Assembly (NCBI GenBank): GCA_946408345.1
Contig: CAMJRR010000004.1
Span: 1-64,000 of the forward strand
Direction: 5' to 3'
Length of the DNA: 64,000 bases
From: an uncultured Bacteroidales bacterium
GTDB taxonomy: Bacteria > Bacteroidota > Bacteroidia > Bacteroidales > F082
In this document: positions 36,552 through 45,439 of the stretch, piece after piece
Layout: each line of letters opens with the position of its first letter
Numbering within the stretch: position 1 is the first letter of the stretch
Translations under genes and position numbers: made by a program
Notes under the pieces: generated by a model
Databases searched by the model: none
What the model saw: only the letters and a program-made list of their open reading frames with translations
What the model was told of the DNA's origin: nothing

Positions 36552-38075
36552 ATGAACCAAGAAGATTTCTTTAAGAAAATAACCGCTCATGCGAAGGAAT
36601 ATGGTTTTATTTTCCCTTCGAGCGAGATTTATGACGGACTGTCGGCTGTTTATGACTACGGCCAGAACGGCGTGGAGTTGAAGAAGAACATCCGCGAATA
36701 CTGGTGGAAGGCCATGGTGCAGATGCACGAGAACATCGTCGGCATCGACGCCGCCATCTTCATGCACCCCACCACCTGGAAGGCCTCGGGCCACGTCGAC
36801 GCCTTCAACGACCCGCTCATCGACAACCGCGACAGCAAGAAACGCTACCGCGCCGATGTGCTCGTCGAGGACTATATGGCCAAGATCGAGGAGAAGATTA
36901 ATAAAGAGGTGGAAAAAGCCCGCAAGCGCTTTGGCGACGCCTTCAATGAAGAACAATTTGTGACCACCAACCCGCGTGTTTTGGAGCACAAGGCCAAGAT
37001 TGAGGAAATCAGCCACCGCCTTTATGGTGCCATGGAGCGTAACGACCTCGACGCTATCAAACAACTCATCCTCGACCTGGAGATTGTATGCCCTATCAGC
37101 GGCACCCGCAACTGGACTGATGTGCGTCAGTTCAACCTGATGTTCGCCACCAAGATGGGTAGCGTTGCCGACGGCTCCGACACCATCTACCTGCGTCCCG
37201 AGACAGCACAGGGCATTTTCGTCAACTACCTCAATGTGCAAAAGACCGGCCGTATGAAAATCCCATTTGGCATCGCCCAAACCGGCAAGGCCTTCCGTAA
37301 TGAGATTGTGGCCCGTCAGTTCATCTTCCGCATGCGCGAGTTCGAGCAGATGGAGATGCAGTTCTTCGTCCGTCCTGGCACGGAGCTCGAGTGGTTCCAA
37401 CACTGGAAACAAGAACGCCTCGCTTGGCACCTCTCATTGGGTCTGCCCGCCGAGAAATACCGCTTCCACGACCACGAGAAGCTGGCCCACTACGCCAACG
37501 CCGCCACCGACATCGAGTTCGACTTCCCCTTCGGCTTCAAGGAGCTGGAAGGCATCCACAGCCGCACCGACTTCGACCTCTCGGCCCATGCCAAATACTC
37601 GGGCAAGAAACTCCAGTACTTCGACCCCGACACCAACGAGAGCTACACGCCTTACGTCATCGAGACCTCCATCGGCCTCGACCGCATGTTCCTCGCCATG
37701 TTCAGCAACGCCTTCACCGAGGAGAAGCTGGAAGACGGCTCGGAGCGCGTGGTGCTGAAGTTGCCGGCCATCCTGGCACCTTACAAAGTCGCCGTGCTGC
37801 CGTTGGTGAAGAAAGACGGTCTGCCGGAAAAGGCCCGCGAGATCATCGACTCGTTGAAGGCCGACTTCATGTGCCAGTACGAGGAGAAAGACTCCATCGG
37901 CAAGCGTTATAGAAGACAGGATGCCATCGGTACGCCGATGTGCGTCACCGTCGACAACGACACCTTGGTCGACAACACCGTCACAGTGCGCGACCGCGAC
38001 ACGATGCAGCAGGTGCGCGTCCCGATCGATAACCTGCGCAACATGATTTTCGACGAATTGAAGCCGAAGAAGTAA
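36552..38075 (+). CDS. glyS: Glycine--tRNA ligase, dimeric class II type
   Basis: Charges tRNA-Gly with glycine. The 507-aa homodimeric (GlyQS/eukaryote-like) form is the one normal in Bacteroidota. Visible signatures are GFIFPSSEIYDGL and the glycine-specific region near 40-60, class II motif 2 in FRNEIVARQFIFRMREFEQMEMQFF, and motif 3 near ETSIGLDRMFLAMF. A C-terminal anticodon-binding domain is present (APYKVAVLPLVKKDGL ... YRRQDAIGTPMCVTVD). It ends the housekeeping block and is followed by a strong terminator. Confidence 0.97.
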   Translation: MNQEDFFKKITAHAKEYGFIFPSSEIYDGLSAVYDYGQNGVELKKNIREYWWKAMVQMHENIVGIDAAIFMHPTTWKASGHVDAFNDPLIDNRDSKKRYRADVLVEDYMAKIEEKINKEVEKARKRFGDAFNEEQFVTTNPRVLEHKAKIEEISHRLYGAMERNDLDAIKQLILDLEIVCPISGTRNWTDVRQFNLMFATKMGSVADGSDTIYLRPETAQGIFVNYLNVQKTGRMKIPFGIAQTGKAFRNEIVARQFIFRMREFEQMEMQFFVRPGTELEWFQHWKQERLAWHLSLGLPAEKYRFHDHEKLAHYANAATDIEFDFPFGFKELEGIHSRTDFDLSAHAKYSGKKLQYFDPDTNESYTPYVIETSIGLDRMFLAMFSNAFTEEKLEDGSERVVLKLPAILAPYKVAVLPLVKKDGLPEKAREIIDSLKADFMCQYEEKDSIGKRYRRQDAIGTPMCVTVDNDTLVDNTVTVRDRDTMQQVRVPIDNLRNMIFDELKPKK

Positions 38076-38117
38076 TGGGGTCGCCTTACGGCAAGAAATC
38101 GTTCAAAAATAACATTT

Positions 38118-38158
38118 CAAATCTCCCAAAAATCAAATTTTGGGAGATTTTTTTTCGA
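38118..38158 (+). terminator. Intrinsic terminator after glyS
   Basis: AAATCTCCCAAAA-tcaa-TTTTGGGAGATTT followed by a run of T. Long stem, about 45 bases after the stop. Confidence 0.9.
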
Positions 38159-38243
38159 TTTTAGTAAGATTTAACTGCGTTGAATACTGCGTATTTCTTG
38201 CGAAGCAATCCCTTAACAACATAGACAATACCATAGACAACAG

Positions 38244-38290
38244 TTGGATTTCGATTTCGCAACAAATTGAAATCCAATTTTTTATATTTT
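38244..38290 (+). terminator. Second hairpin with T-rich tail between glyS and cargo 5
   Basis: TTGGATTTC and GAAATCCAA are perfect 9-bp arms around a 16-base loop, followed by TTTTTTATATTTTT. The remaining bases of this ~370-base gap hold the cargo 5 promoter and nothing else recognised. Confidence 0.6.
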
Positions 38291-38339
38291 TATCTCTTCA
38301 CGAAATGATAGACAAGCCGTCTAAAGGGCTTGACAAAAC

Positions 38340-38370
38340 GTTTTTTCGTTTGAGAAATGTTATACTTTTG
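38340..38370 (+). promoter_or_regulatory. Probable promoter of the second T9SS cargo block
   Basis: TACTTTTG at 38363-38370 matches the -7 box. A T-rich -33 region lies about 20 bases upstream. The leader to the ATG at 38449 is about 75 bases. Confidence 0.6.
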
Positions 38371-38448
38371 CAATGCAAACCCAAAAGGTATGTATAAATC
38401 AAAACAACGGACAACAAAACAAAGTATAAAAATAAGAAACCTAATACA

Positions 38449-40239
38449 ATGAAAAAGCTATTTGTAATCTTCATCCTCTGCCTCGGCTGCTGCGGCATCC
38501 TTGAAGCGCAAAACATTTGGGAACCCTTGAATCTTCCAGGTTCGCTCAGGGGTGTGAATACCCAAGGTGATTTGTTCTGCATCAAGTACGCCTATCCTCT
38601 AACTCTGCAACGCTCGCAAGACAAAGGTGAAACATGGGAAACCGTGTTCACTGGCAATATCGGAAATTGCATCATCGGAGACAGAGGCAGGATTTTCCTC
38701 ATAAACGACCGTATCGTTTATTACTCAGATGATAACGGCGACACTTGGTCTCACACTTCACCTATTAATGAAGGTTCCGGCTATAACCATTTCAGCAGTA
38801 TGAGAATGTGTTCTCCTTTGAACGATACACTCGTTGGATGGGAATCTCCTTATATTACTTGGACATTTGATGGCGGCAACACTTGGGATTCGACACACAT
38901 CGCCTTCATGGAATACGACCAAGTAATCTCAAGCCTCCTCGTCAAAAAAAATGGTGACGTATATGCCAGTATTTGGCATCACATCGGACCCAACATCGGT
39001 GTGTACCATACCACCCTTTCAGATATGCGTAACTGGGAACTCGTTGCCTTTGAAGGCATTGGCATTAAAGATATGGCATTTGATCCTGAAGGCAATTTGC
39101 TTTGCGCTGTTGATTTCGATGGTAGCTTTTCAGGCTTTGAGCATGTGCCTGGATTTTATGCCTTTCGGGCCACCAGTATCGATGCCTCCCGCAATGGCAT
39201 CATTTACAAACATAGCATTTCGAATACAAACACGGCGGTTCTGGCCTATTCCTTTGACCATGGTGAGCACTTCTACAACACCTTTGAAAACCTTCCCATC
39301 TCAGAACTCGCTCCTACTGGCCTCTCCATTGGCTGGGACAATCACTTGTATTTTGTTGGCGACGGACAATTTTGGAGGAGCATTCCCTATGCCAATGACA
39401 TTCCAAGCATTTTCACTTTGTTTTCTGATTGGTATTACGAAATCCTCAACGATGATGGCAACTACTCTTACCAGCATCTGGAATATGTCGGTGATACGCT
39501 GTTCGACCGAGCAGGCAAACGCCCCAAAGTCATCGTGCGCAGCAATACGCACTATGACCGCAACTCAACCACTGAAGTCACCCACGAATATGTCTACGAA
39601 GAAGACGGCAAAGTGTATTGGTGGAACAAAACCACTGAAGAATTCACAACTCTATACGACTTTTGGGCTAACGTAGATGACGAATGGGACATCAAGGTAG
39701 GGAACGAGACCATCACTGTCCATGTAGATGCCATTGACGATAGTTACGAATACAACAGTAGGAATTACAGAGCGTTGCATATCACCGACGCAAACGACAT
39801 TTTCAGCGGCACCATCATTTGCGGTCTTGGCCATCTGTCGAGTTTTTTCCCTGAAAAAATGATGACGCAAGGTAAAAGATCCAATGTGGAAGGTTTACGC
39901 TGTTACTGGAGGGATGGCATCTTGGCATACAAAGATGGTGAAAGGGACTGTGATGAGATTTATCAACAACTGCACAACGGTATTGAGGAAGACAGCCCTT
40001 CGACAGACTCCGGGACCTTAACGATTTGTCCGAATCCCGCCAACGGCGTTTTGTTTGTAGAGACAGTGCATGCACCATCTCTACCAGACCAAACCTACCG
40101 CATCACCAACCTCGTGGGACAAACCCTTCTGCAAGGTTCAATTAACACAGAAAACCAGCAGATTGACATTGCCAATCTGCCTGCGGGCATGTATTTCATT
40201 AATGTGGGTGAACAAACCGCGAAATTTGTTGTAAAATAA
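38449..40239 (+). CDS. Secreted T9SS cargo 5: BNR propeller, stem domain, sorting domain
   Basis: A 596-aa secreted protein with a signal peptide (MKKLFVIFILCLGCCGILEAQ). It is essentially the C-terminal half of cargo 1: the same propeller with Asp-boxes (RSQDKGETWET, SDDNGDTWS, TFDGGNTWD), shared stretches such as HHIGPNIGVYHTTLSDM and IKDMAFDPEGN, then the stem domain (SDWYYEILNDDGNYSY ...) and sorting domain ending TAKFVVK. Its stem diverges more than those of cargos 1-4 and shares RPKVIVRSNTHYDR with cargos 6 and 7. It starts the second cargo block behind its own promoter. The ligand is unknown. Confidence 0.85.
   Translation: MKKLFVIFILCLGCCGILEAQNIWEPLNLPGSLRGVNTQGDLFCIKYAYPLTLQRSQDKGETWETVFTGNIGNCIIGDRGRIFLINDRIVYYSDDNGDTWSHTSPINEGSGYNHFSSMRMCSPLNDTLVGWESPYITWTFDGGNTWDSTHIAFMEYDQVISSLLVKKNGDVYASIWHHIGPNIGVYHTTLSDMRNWELVAFEGIGIKDMAFDPEGNLLCAVDFDGSFSGFEHVPGFYAFRATSIDASRNGIIYKHSISNTNTAVLAYSFDHGEHFYNTFENLPISELAPTGLSIGWDNHLYFVGDGQFWRSIPYANDIPSIFTLFSDWYYEILNDDGNYSYQHLEYVGDTLFDRAGKRPKVIVRSNTHYDRNSTTEVTHEYVYEEDGKVYWWNKTTEEFTTLYDFWANVDDEWDIKVGNETITVHVDAIDDSYEYNSRNYRALHITDANDIFSGTIICGLGHLSSFFPEKMMTQGKRSNVEGLRCYWRDGILAYKDGERDCDEIYQQLHNGIEEDSPSTDSGTLTICPNPANGVLFVETVHAPSLPDQTYRITNLVGQTLLQGSINTENQQIDIANLPAGMYFINVGEQTAKFVVK
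39994..40017. repeat. Palindromic repeat family B, degenerate copy B6
   Basis: AGCCCTTCGACAGACTCCGGGACC, in frame (SPSTDSGT) before the cargo 5 sorting domain. Confidence 0.7.
40057..40084. repeat. 28-bp palindromic repeat copy A8, inside cargo 5 sorting domain
   Basis: GTAGAGACAGTGCATGCACCATCTCTAC, core GTGCATGCAC, read as VETVHAPSL at the same codon position as A4-A7. Confidence 0.85.
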
Positions 40240-40259
40240 ACCATTAAAAACATAATACC

Positions 40260-42716
40260 ATGAAAAAGTTATTTACCATAGCATTAATCTTATTGGTAGC
40301 CACAATGGGTTACTCACAAGTGAGAAAAGTGTCAAAAAACGACGCAAAAAACAAGGTCGCTACCATGCAGGCAACAAAAGGCATGGAAAGCCTTGAGAAC
40401 TCGCTAAACAGACCAATTTCCCCTCTCTCTGAAGGCGAACTCGACTACACGATCTACGATTGGCAGACCAACTGGAGCAACATCAACCGCACCATCGTTT
40501 GGCCTGACGGGAAAGTCAACTTTGCCTACAACATGGCTAATAGCGAGAGCCTCAGCGATTGTGGTACCGGCATCGGCACTTACGACTCCAACCTTGACGA
40601 ATGGATTCCGTCAGATGGACGTATAGAAATTGAAAAAACCAGTTTCGGTTCCATCGCCCGCTATCAGGAAAACAGTATTGTTGTTGCTGCCCAAACTGAA
40701 TCCATGTGTGGCTTATACATTGTGGAGGACAAAGACAACATAACCCCTAACAGTGTCCCTGCTGTCAGTTACCTTGACCCCACATACAATCCTCGCTGCC
40801 CCAATGTAATGACCTCGGGAGCCAACCGTGACATCATCCACGTGGTTGCCACTGCCAATAGTAATTTTGGTGTTCCTGGTGCTGAAGGCGTCAACATGCC
40901 CGTCATTTACTTCCGTTCGATGGACGGTGGCGAAACTTGGGACAAAGAAAACATCGTTCTTCCCTACATGGGTCCTGAATATGGTATTGCCTGGGGTGTC
41001 CACGTGTGCTACTGGATGGAAACTACTGATGACAACTGCCTCGCTCTCGTCGTGAACAACCCTTGGAGCGACGGTATGGTTATCTACAGCTATGACGATG
41101 GTGAAACATGGGAAAGAAAGGTATTCTACCATCATCCTGGCATCGACACTACTTTCGACACTTGGTTCATGTATCCGCGTTGGACCTCCTGTGTCTGGGG
41201 AGCCAACGATGAACTCTGTCTTGCCTACGAATTTAACTGCACCACTGGTGAACCTGGCTCAAGAAATTACGATCCAAGCATTGGCGGTGTTGCATTTTGG
41301 AGCGAAAGCCTGCCTTACCATGGTGAGACCCCACCCCCCACTCCTGGCCAACCCTTTGTCATGAACACTGATTACCTACTCGAACTCTATAATAGCTGGT
41401 ACAACGGCTTTAACAACTACTATAACTGGTACAACCCTTTGCAAGAGATATGGACAGAATTTTTTGGCTACATTGAAGAAGGAAATACATACTATATAGA
41501 TTTACACGGCAATTATAACTGTGGTCCAGTGGCCATGCCGGTCCTCTGCAAGGTGCCAAACACCGACGATGACCTAATAGCTGTTTGGATTGCCTGGGAT
41601 CCAAACAATATGGATTATAATGGCAAGTTTTACTTTAAACTCTTCGCCAGCTATTCCCTTAATGGTGGTCTCACGTGGACTCCTCAAACCCAACTTACCG
41701 ACGATTTCATGTGGGCACTCAACGAGTTCGTTTATCCACAAGCCGCTGTGATTGGATCAACCCTCGTGGTTGCTGTCCAGACTGATAGTGAAACGGGTAC
41801 CTTCATCCAAGACGACGACCCAGATGGTGACAACAACTTTTACCAAGGCTTCACCTTCGATATCAGCGGTTTCATCCCCCCAGTCCCACCCTCACCACAC
41901 CCGAATAATTCAGAATGGTACTACGAAATTGAGTGGGACAACGGCGACATCACCTACCAACACTTGGAATGCACAGGCGACACAGTCATGCAAGGCAAGC
42001 GGCCTAAGGTAATCGTGCGCAGCAACACGCATTACGACCGCGAAGAAATCGAAGTGACGCACGAATACATTTATGAAGAGGATGGCATCGTCTATTGGTG
42101 GAACAAGAATTTGGAAGAATTCACCATTCTATATGACCTCAATGCCGATGTGGGCGACGAATGGGAAGTCAAAGTCGGCTTGGAAAGCCTAATCATGCAC
42201 GTGGATGCCGTAGAGAGTTACGAATACGAGGGCAACACCTATCGGATGCTGACAGTGAGTGACCCCGAAGACCTCTTCAGCGGCGACATCGTGTGCGGCA
42301 TCGGCCACCTTACTAGTTTCTTCCCCGAACGACTGATGAACCGAGGCAAAAACTACCGCGTGGAAGGCATACGTTGCTATTGGGTTGACGGCAACTTGAT
42401 ATTTAAAATCGGCGAGGAAGACTGCGATGCAATTTATGGCGAACTTCATGGAATGGAAGAGATCGGCCCTTCGACAGGCTCAGGGACCTTCACGGTCTAT
42501 CCCAATCCAGCTAATGGCATTTTGCTTGTACAACTGCCACAATGTGACAGCCCTACAACGGGACAAACCGAATACCAAATCTCCAACCTAATGGGGCAGA
42601 CCTTGCTGAAAGGCTGCATTTCGGCTGAAACCCAACAGATTGACATTGCCAATCTGCCTGCGGGCATGTATTTCATCAATGTGGGTGAACAAACCGCGAA
42701 ATTTGTTGTAAGATAA
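40260..42716 (+). CDS. Secreted T9SS cargo 6: sialidase-like propeller, stem domain, sorting domain
   Basis: An 818-aa secreted protein with a signal peptide (MKKLFTIALILLVATMGYSQ). Residues about 60-560 form a propeller-like region with Asp-box motifs (RSMDGGETWDKE, YSYDDGETWERK, YSLNGGLTWTP) and aromatic-rich loops (YNSWYNGFNNYYNWYN). The stem domain is about 565-745 (SEWYYEIEWDNGDITYQ ... GDIVCGIGHLTSFFPE) and the sorting domain ends TAKFVVR. In the sorting domain the usual 28-bp palindrome is replaced by a different palindrome (family C). No sialidase catalytic Arg/Glu set could be assigned, so enzymatic activity is not claimed. Confidence 0.85.
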   Translation: MKKLFTIALILLVATMGYSQVRKVSKNDAKNKVATMQATKGMESLENSLNRPISPLSEGELDYTIYDWQTNWSNINRTIVWPDGKVNFAYNMANSESLSDCGTGIGTYDSNLDEWIPSDGRIEIEKTSFGSIARYQENSIVVAAQTESMCGLYIVEDKDNITPNSVPAVSYLDPTYNPRCPNVMTSGANRDIIHVVATANSNFGVPGAEGVNMPVIYFRSMDGGETWDKENIVLPYMGPEYGIAWGVHVCYWMETTDDNCLALVVNNPWSDGMVIYSYDDGETWERKVFYHHPGIDTTFDTWFMYPRWTSCVWGANDELCLAYEFNCTTGEPGSRNYDPSIGGVAFWSESLPYHGETPPPTPGQPFVMNTDYLLELYNSWYNGFNNYYNWYNPLQEIWTEFFGYIEEGNTYYIDLHGNYNCGPVAMPVLCKVPNTDDDLIAVWIAWDPNNMDYNGKFYFKLFASYSLNGGLTWTPQTQLTDDFMWALNEFVYPQAAVIGSTLVVAVQTDSETGTFIQDDDPDGDNNFYQGFTFDISGFIPPVPPSPHPNNSEWYYEIEWDNGDITYQHLECTGDTVMQGKRPKVIVRSNTHYDREEIEVTHEYIYEEDGIVYWWNKNLEEFTILYDLNADVGDEWEVKVGLESLIMHVDAVESYEYEGNTYRMLTVSDPEDLFSGDIVCGIGHLTSFFPERLMNRGKNYRVEGIRCYWVDGNLIFKIGEEDCDAIYGELHGMEEIGPSTGSGTFTVYPNPANGILLVQLPQCDSPTTGQTEYQISNLMGQTLLKGCISAETQQIDIANLPAGMYFINVGEQTAKFVVR
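42465..42488. repeat. Palindromic repeat family B, copy B7
   Basis: GGCCCTTCGACAGGCTCAGGGACC, full match, in frame (GPSTGSGTF) before the cargo 6 sorting domain. Confidence 0.85.
42533..42557. repeat. Palindromic element family C, copy C3, inside cargo 6 sorting domain
   Basis: ACTGCCACAATGTGACAGCCC is half of the family C composite. It is read in frame (LPQCDSPTT) at the loop where cargos 1-5 and 7 carry family A. Confidence 0.75.
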
Positions 42717-42736
42717 ACCATTAAAAACCTAATACC

Positions 42737-45439
42737 ATGAAAAAGTTATTCGCATTTCTTATAATGATGGTCGCAACGAGTACTTTTGCCCAAAACTACG
42801 ATTTCTCAGCTGTGTGCGAGACTGGACAGACCTTGTATTACCATATCCTCTCCGAGGAAAACCAAGAAGTGAAAGTGACATTTCCAAACAACAATCCTAT
42901 AGGCTGGTATGGCTATGCCCAACCTGAAGGAGACCTTGTCATCCCAACGTTTGTTGAGTATGAAAACACAACCTATACTGTGGTTTCCATTGGCTTTAAT
43001 GCGTTCGATGCTTGTTATGGAATCACATCTGTTGAACTGCCTAATACCATTCGAAGAATTGAGGCAGAAGCTTTTATGGATTGCACAGGTCTTTCCAGTA
43101 GTTTCGTTATCCCCGACCAATGCACTTTCATCGGCGGTTATGCCTTCATGGATTGCACGGCACTTTCTTCCTTAACCATCGGTGCTTCCGTTGAAACCAT
43201 ACAATATAGTGCTTTTGAAGATTGTATAGGTTTGCAATCCATCCACTGTAAAACTCCAGCACCACCATTCGCCGAACATATTCCAAGCAACCCTTATTAT
43301 GAGGATCGCAGTATATTCCATAATGTTCCCACCGACATTCCAGTATTTGTCAGTTGCCTTACCATCGACCAATTTCAGATGAGCCAAGATTGGAGCCGAT
43401 TTACCAACTTGGAAGGCATTTTCGTAGGAGCACCCTCGCTAACAGTTGATGTCAACAACCCCGAATACGGCTCTGCCGAAGTGGTCTCCATTCCTGAAAA
43501 TTGCGACGAACTAACTGCAACCGTGCGTGCCACACCCAGTCCAGGCCATACTTTCGGTTATTGGAAATGTGGATCCATTGTTTCTTTTGACCAAGAATAT
43601 ACTTTCACCCTAAAACATAATACCACTCTCACTGCCTATTTTGATTGTATAGCAATAATTGACGATGAAATCGCTTTCCCTGACCATATTGTTGGAAGAA
43701 AGTATAATGCCTCTGGCCAAGTCACAAATGAATACCCCTCTAATTTCGTCTATTCCAATGAAGGCATAATGACGGACTTCTCATTTCCTGGAATCGTTTC
43801 AACCCAATACAATTTTGCACATTTCCCTTCTCGCCCCTCCTCCTTCCTTTCCTTTTTTGGCGGACATCCATTGATGACAGAACGTTACAATTTTGGCTAT
43901 AACAACTACAACAAAATCGAACACTCTAGTATTGATCGCGATGGAGCCGGGGATTCATACATTAGCCATTATTACTACTATTATGATGACGAAATGAGAC
44001 TGATAGAAAAGGAATTCTATTATAACGATTACATCTTTGAAGGCTACACCCAAAGGCATTTCTACATCTATTCTGATGGAAACCGAACCAGAACAGACTC
44101 TGTAGTACACTATGACACAAGCGAAGGTCATGTTTCCAAATGGACTCTAACCACAAACCATTACAACCAACGAATCCAACCCTTGACCGTCGAAAATGAG
44201 ACTTTCAACAGTGCGGGCGAACTGACAGCTCACACACTAAAAACCTATTCATACACCTCAAACAATAAGACGGATAGCATCATTACCCAAACCTTCATCG
44301 ATGGAGAATGGGTCAATTCGAGCCTTATCCATTACGTTTATGACAATAAGAACCGTGTGGTTGAATATCAAACAGGCTCGTGGTCGGCTGAAAACGAGGT
44401 TTGGAACATCAACCATAAGATCATTTACGACTTCCACGATGAGGAGCAAAAACTAATTGTATCGTTCAAAAAGAAAAGCAACGGTGAATGGATATGGGAC
44501 TCTTTTTCTGGCCAAACCCTTTTCTATGAATCAGAGTTATACGAATGGCAAAGAGCCATATCTAACTATAAAGGTTTATACATCAACCAATTTGAAATCG
44601 ACTTGCATTATGTAACGAAAGAGATTGAATTTCCTTTGCAGTCGGAATGGTATTATGAAATCGTGTGGGATGATGGCAGCACAACTTATCAACATCTCGA
44701 ATACGCCTCCGACACTACCATCGGCACCTCACGTCCCAAAGTCATCGTGCGCAGCAATACACATTATGACCGCGATACCATTAACGAAGTGACCCATGAA
44801 TATATCCTTGAGGAAAACGGCATAGTTTATTGGTGGAACAATACATTGCAGGAATTCACCACGCTCTATGACAATAACGCTGATACAGGCGACGAATGGG
44901 AAATCAAGGTGGGCACGGAGAGCATCATCGTACACGTGGACCATGTGGATGTCTTCGAATATCAAGGGGGAACATTTAAAATGCTGCAAATCAGCGATGC
45001 AAATGATATCTTCAACGGCGACATTGTCGTCGGATTTGGCCACATGACCAGTTTCTTCCCTGAAAAACTGATGAACCAAGGCAAAGGCTTCCGCGTGGAT
45101 GGACTCCGATGCTACTGGGTGGAAGGTGCCTTGCTCTATCACAACGGTGAAGAGGACTGCGATGCCATCCATAGCGAACTGCAAGACATTGAAGAACATC
45201 CTTCGAAAACCGCTTTCGTGGTGTATCCCAATCCCACCAACAATATCCTGTTTGTAGAGACGCAAAATCTTGCGTCTCAACCGACGACAACCGAATACCA
45301 TATCACCAACCTCATAGGCCAAACCCTGCTGCAAGGCCACATCACCGCCGAAATCCAGCAGATTGACATTGCAAATTTGCCCATGGGTATGTATTTCATC
45401 AGCGTGGGCGGACAGACAGTGAAATTCGTAAAGCAATGA
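42737..45439 (+). CDS. Secreted T9SS cargo 7: BspA-type leucine-rich repeats, stem domain, sorting domain
   Basis: A 900-aa secreted protein with a signal peptide (MKKLFAFLIMMVATSTFAQ). Residues about 60-170 are BspA/LRR_5 repeats (FNAFDACYGITSVELPNTIRRIEAEAFMDCTGL type), known in surface adhesins. About 225-300 resemble an InlB B-repeat/beta-grasp unit (GHTFGYWKCGSIVSFDQEYTFTL). About 310-630 is a Tyr-rich region I do not recognise (YISHYYYYYDDEMRLIEKEFYY). The stem domain (SEWYYEIVWDDGSTTYQ ...) and sorting domain end the protein. It lacks the family B repeat. Its stop overlaps the next regulator's start by 4 bases, so the two are translationally coupled. Confidence 0.85.
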   Translation: MKKLFAFLIMMVATSTFAQNYDFSAVCETGQTLYYHILSEENQEVKVTFPNNNPIGWYGYAQPEGDLVIPTFVEYENTTYTVVSIGFNAFDACYGITSVELPNTIRRIEAEAFMDCTGLSSSFVIPDQCTFIGGYAFMDCTALSSLTIGASVETIQYSAFEDCIGLQSIHCKTPAPPFAEHIPSNPYYEDRSIFHNVPTDIPVFVSCLTIDQFQMSQDWSRFTNLEGIFVGAPSLTVDVNNPEYGSAEVVSIPENCDELTATVRATPSPGHTFGYWKCGSIVSFDQEYTFTLKHNTTLTAYFDCIAIIDDEIAFPDHIVGRKYNASGQVTNEYPSNFVYSNEGIMTDFSFPGIVSTQYNFAHFPSRPSSFLSFFGGHPLMTERYNFGYNNYNKIEHSSIDRDGAGDSYISHYYYYYDDEMRLIEKEFYYNDYIFEGYTQRHFYIYSDGNRTRTDSVVHYDTSEGHVSKWTLTTNHYNQRIQPLTVENETFNSAGELTAHTLKTYSYTSNNKTDSIITQTFIDGEWVNSSLIHYVYDNKNRVVEYQTGSWSAENEVWNINHKIIYDFHDEEQKLIVSFKKKSNGEWIWDSFSGQTLFYESELYEWQRAISNYKGLYINQFEIDLHYVTKEIEFPLQSEWYYEIVWDDGSTTYQHLEYASDTTIGTSRPKVIVRSNTHYDRDTINEVTHEYILEENGIVYWWNNTLQEFTTLYDNNADTGDEWEIKVGTESIIVHVDHVDVFEYQGGTFKMLQISDANDIFNGDIVVGFGHMTSFFPEKLMNQGKGFRVDGLRCYWVEGALLYHNGEEDCDAIHSELQDIEEHPSKTAFVVYPNPTNNILFVETQNLASQPTTTEYHITNLIGQTLLQGHITAEIQQIDIANLPMGMYFISVGGQTVKFVKQ
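45254..45281. repeat. 28-bp palindromic repeat copy A9, inside cargo 7 sorting domain
   Basis: GTAGAGACGCAAAATCTTGCGTCTCAAC, read as VETQNLASQ. The core is shared with xylB copy A2. Confidence 0.85.

Noticed and set aside
40260-42716. Cargo 6 as an active sialidase
   Set aside because: Asp-box motifs are present, but the catalytic Arg triad, Tyr and Glu could not be placed. Asp-boxes alone are common in non-enzymatic propellers.
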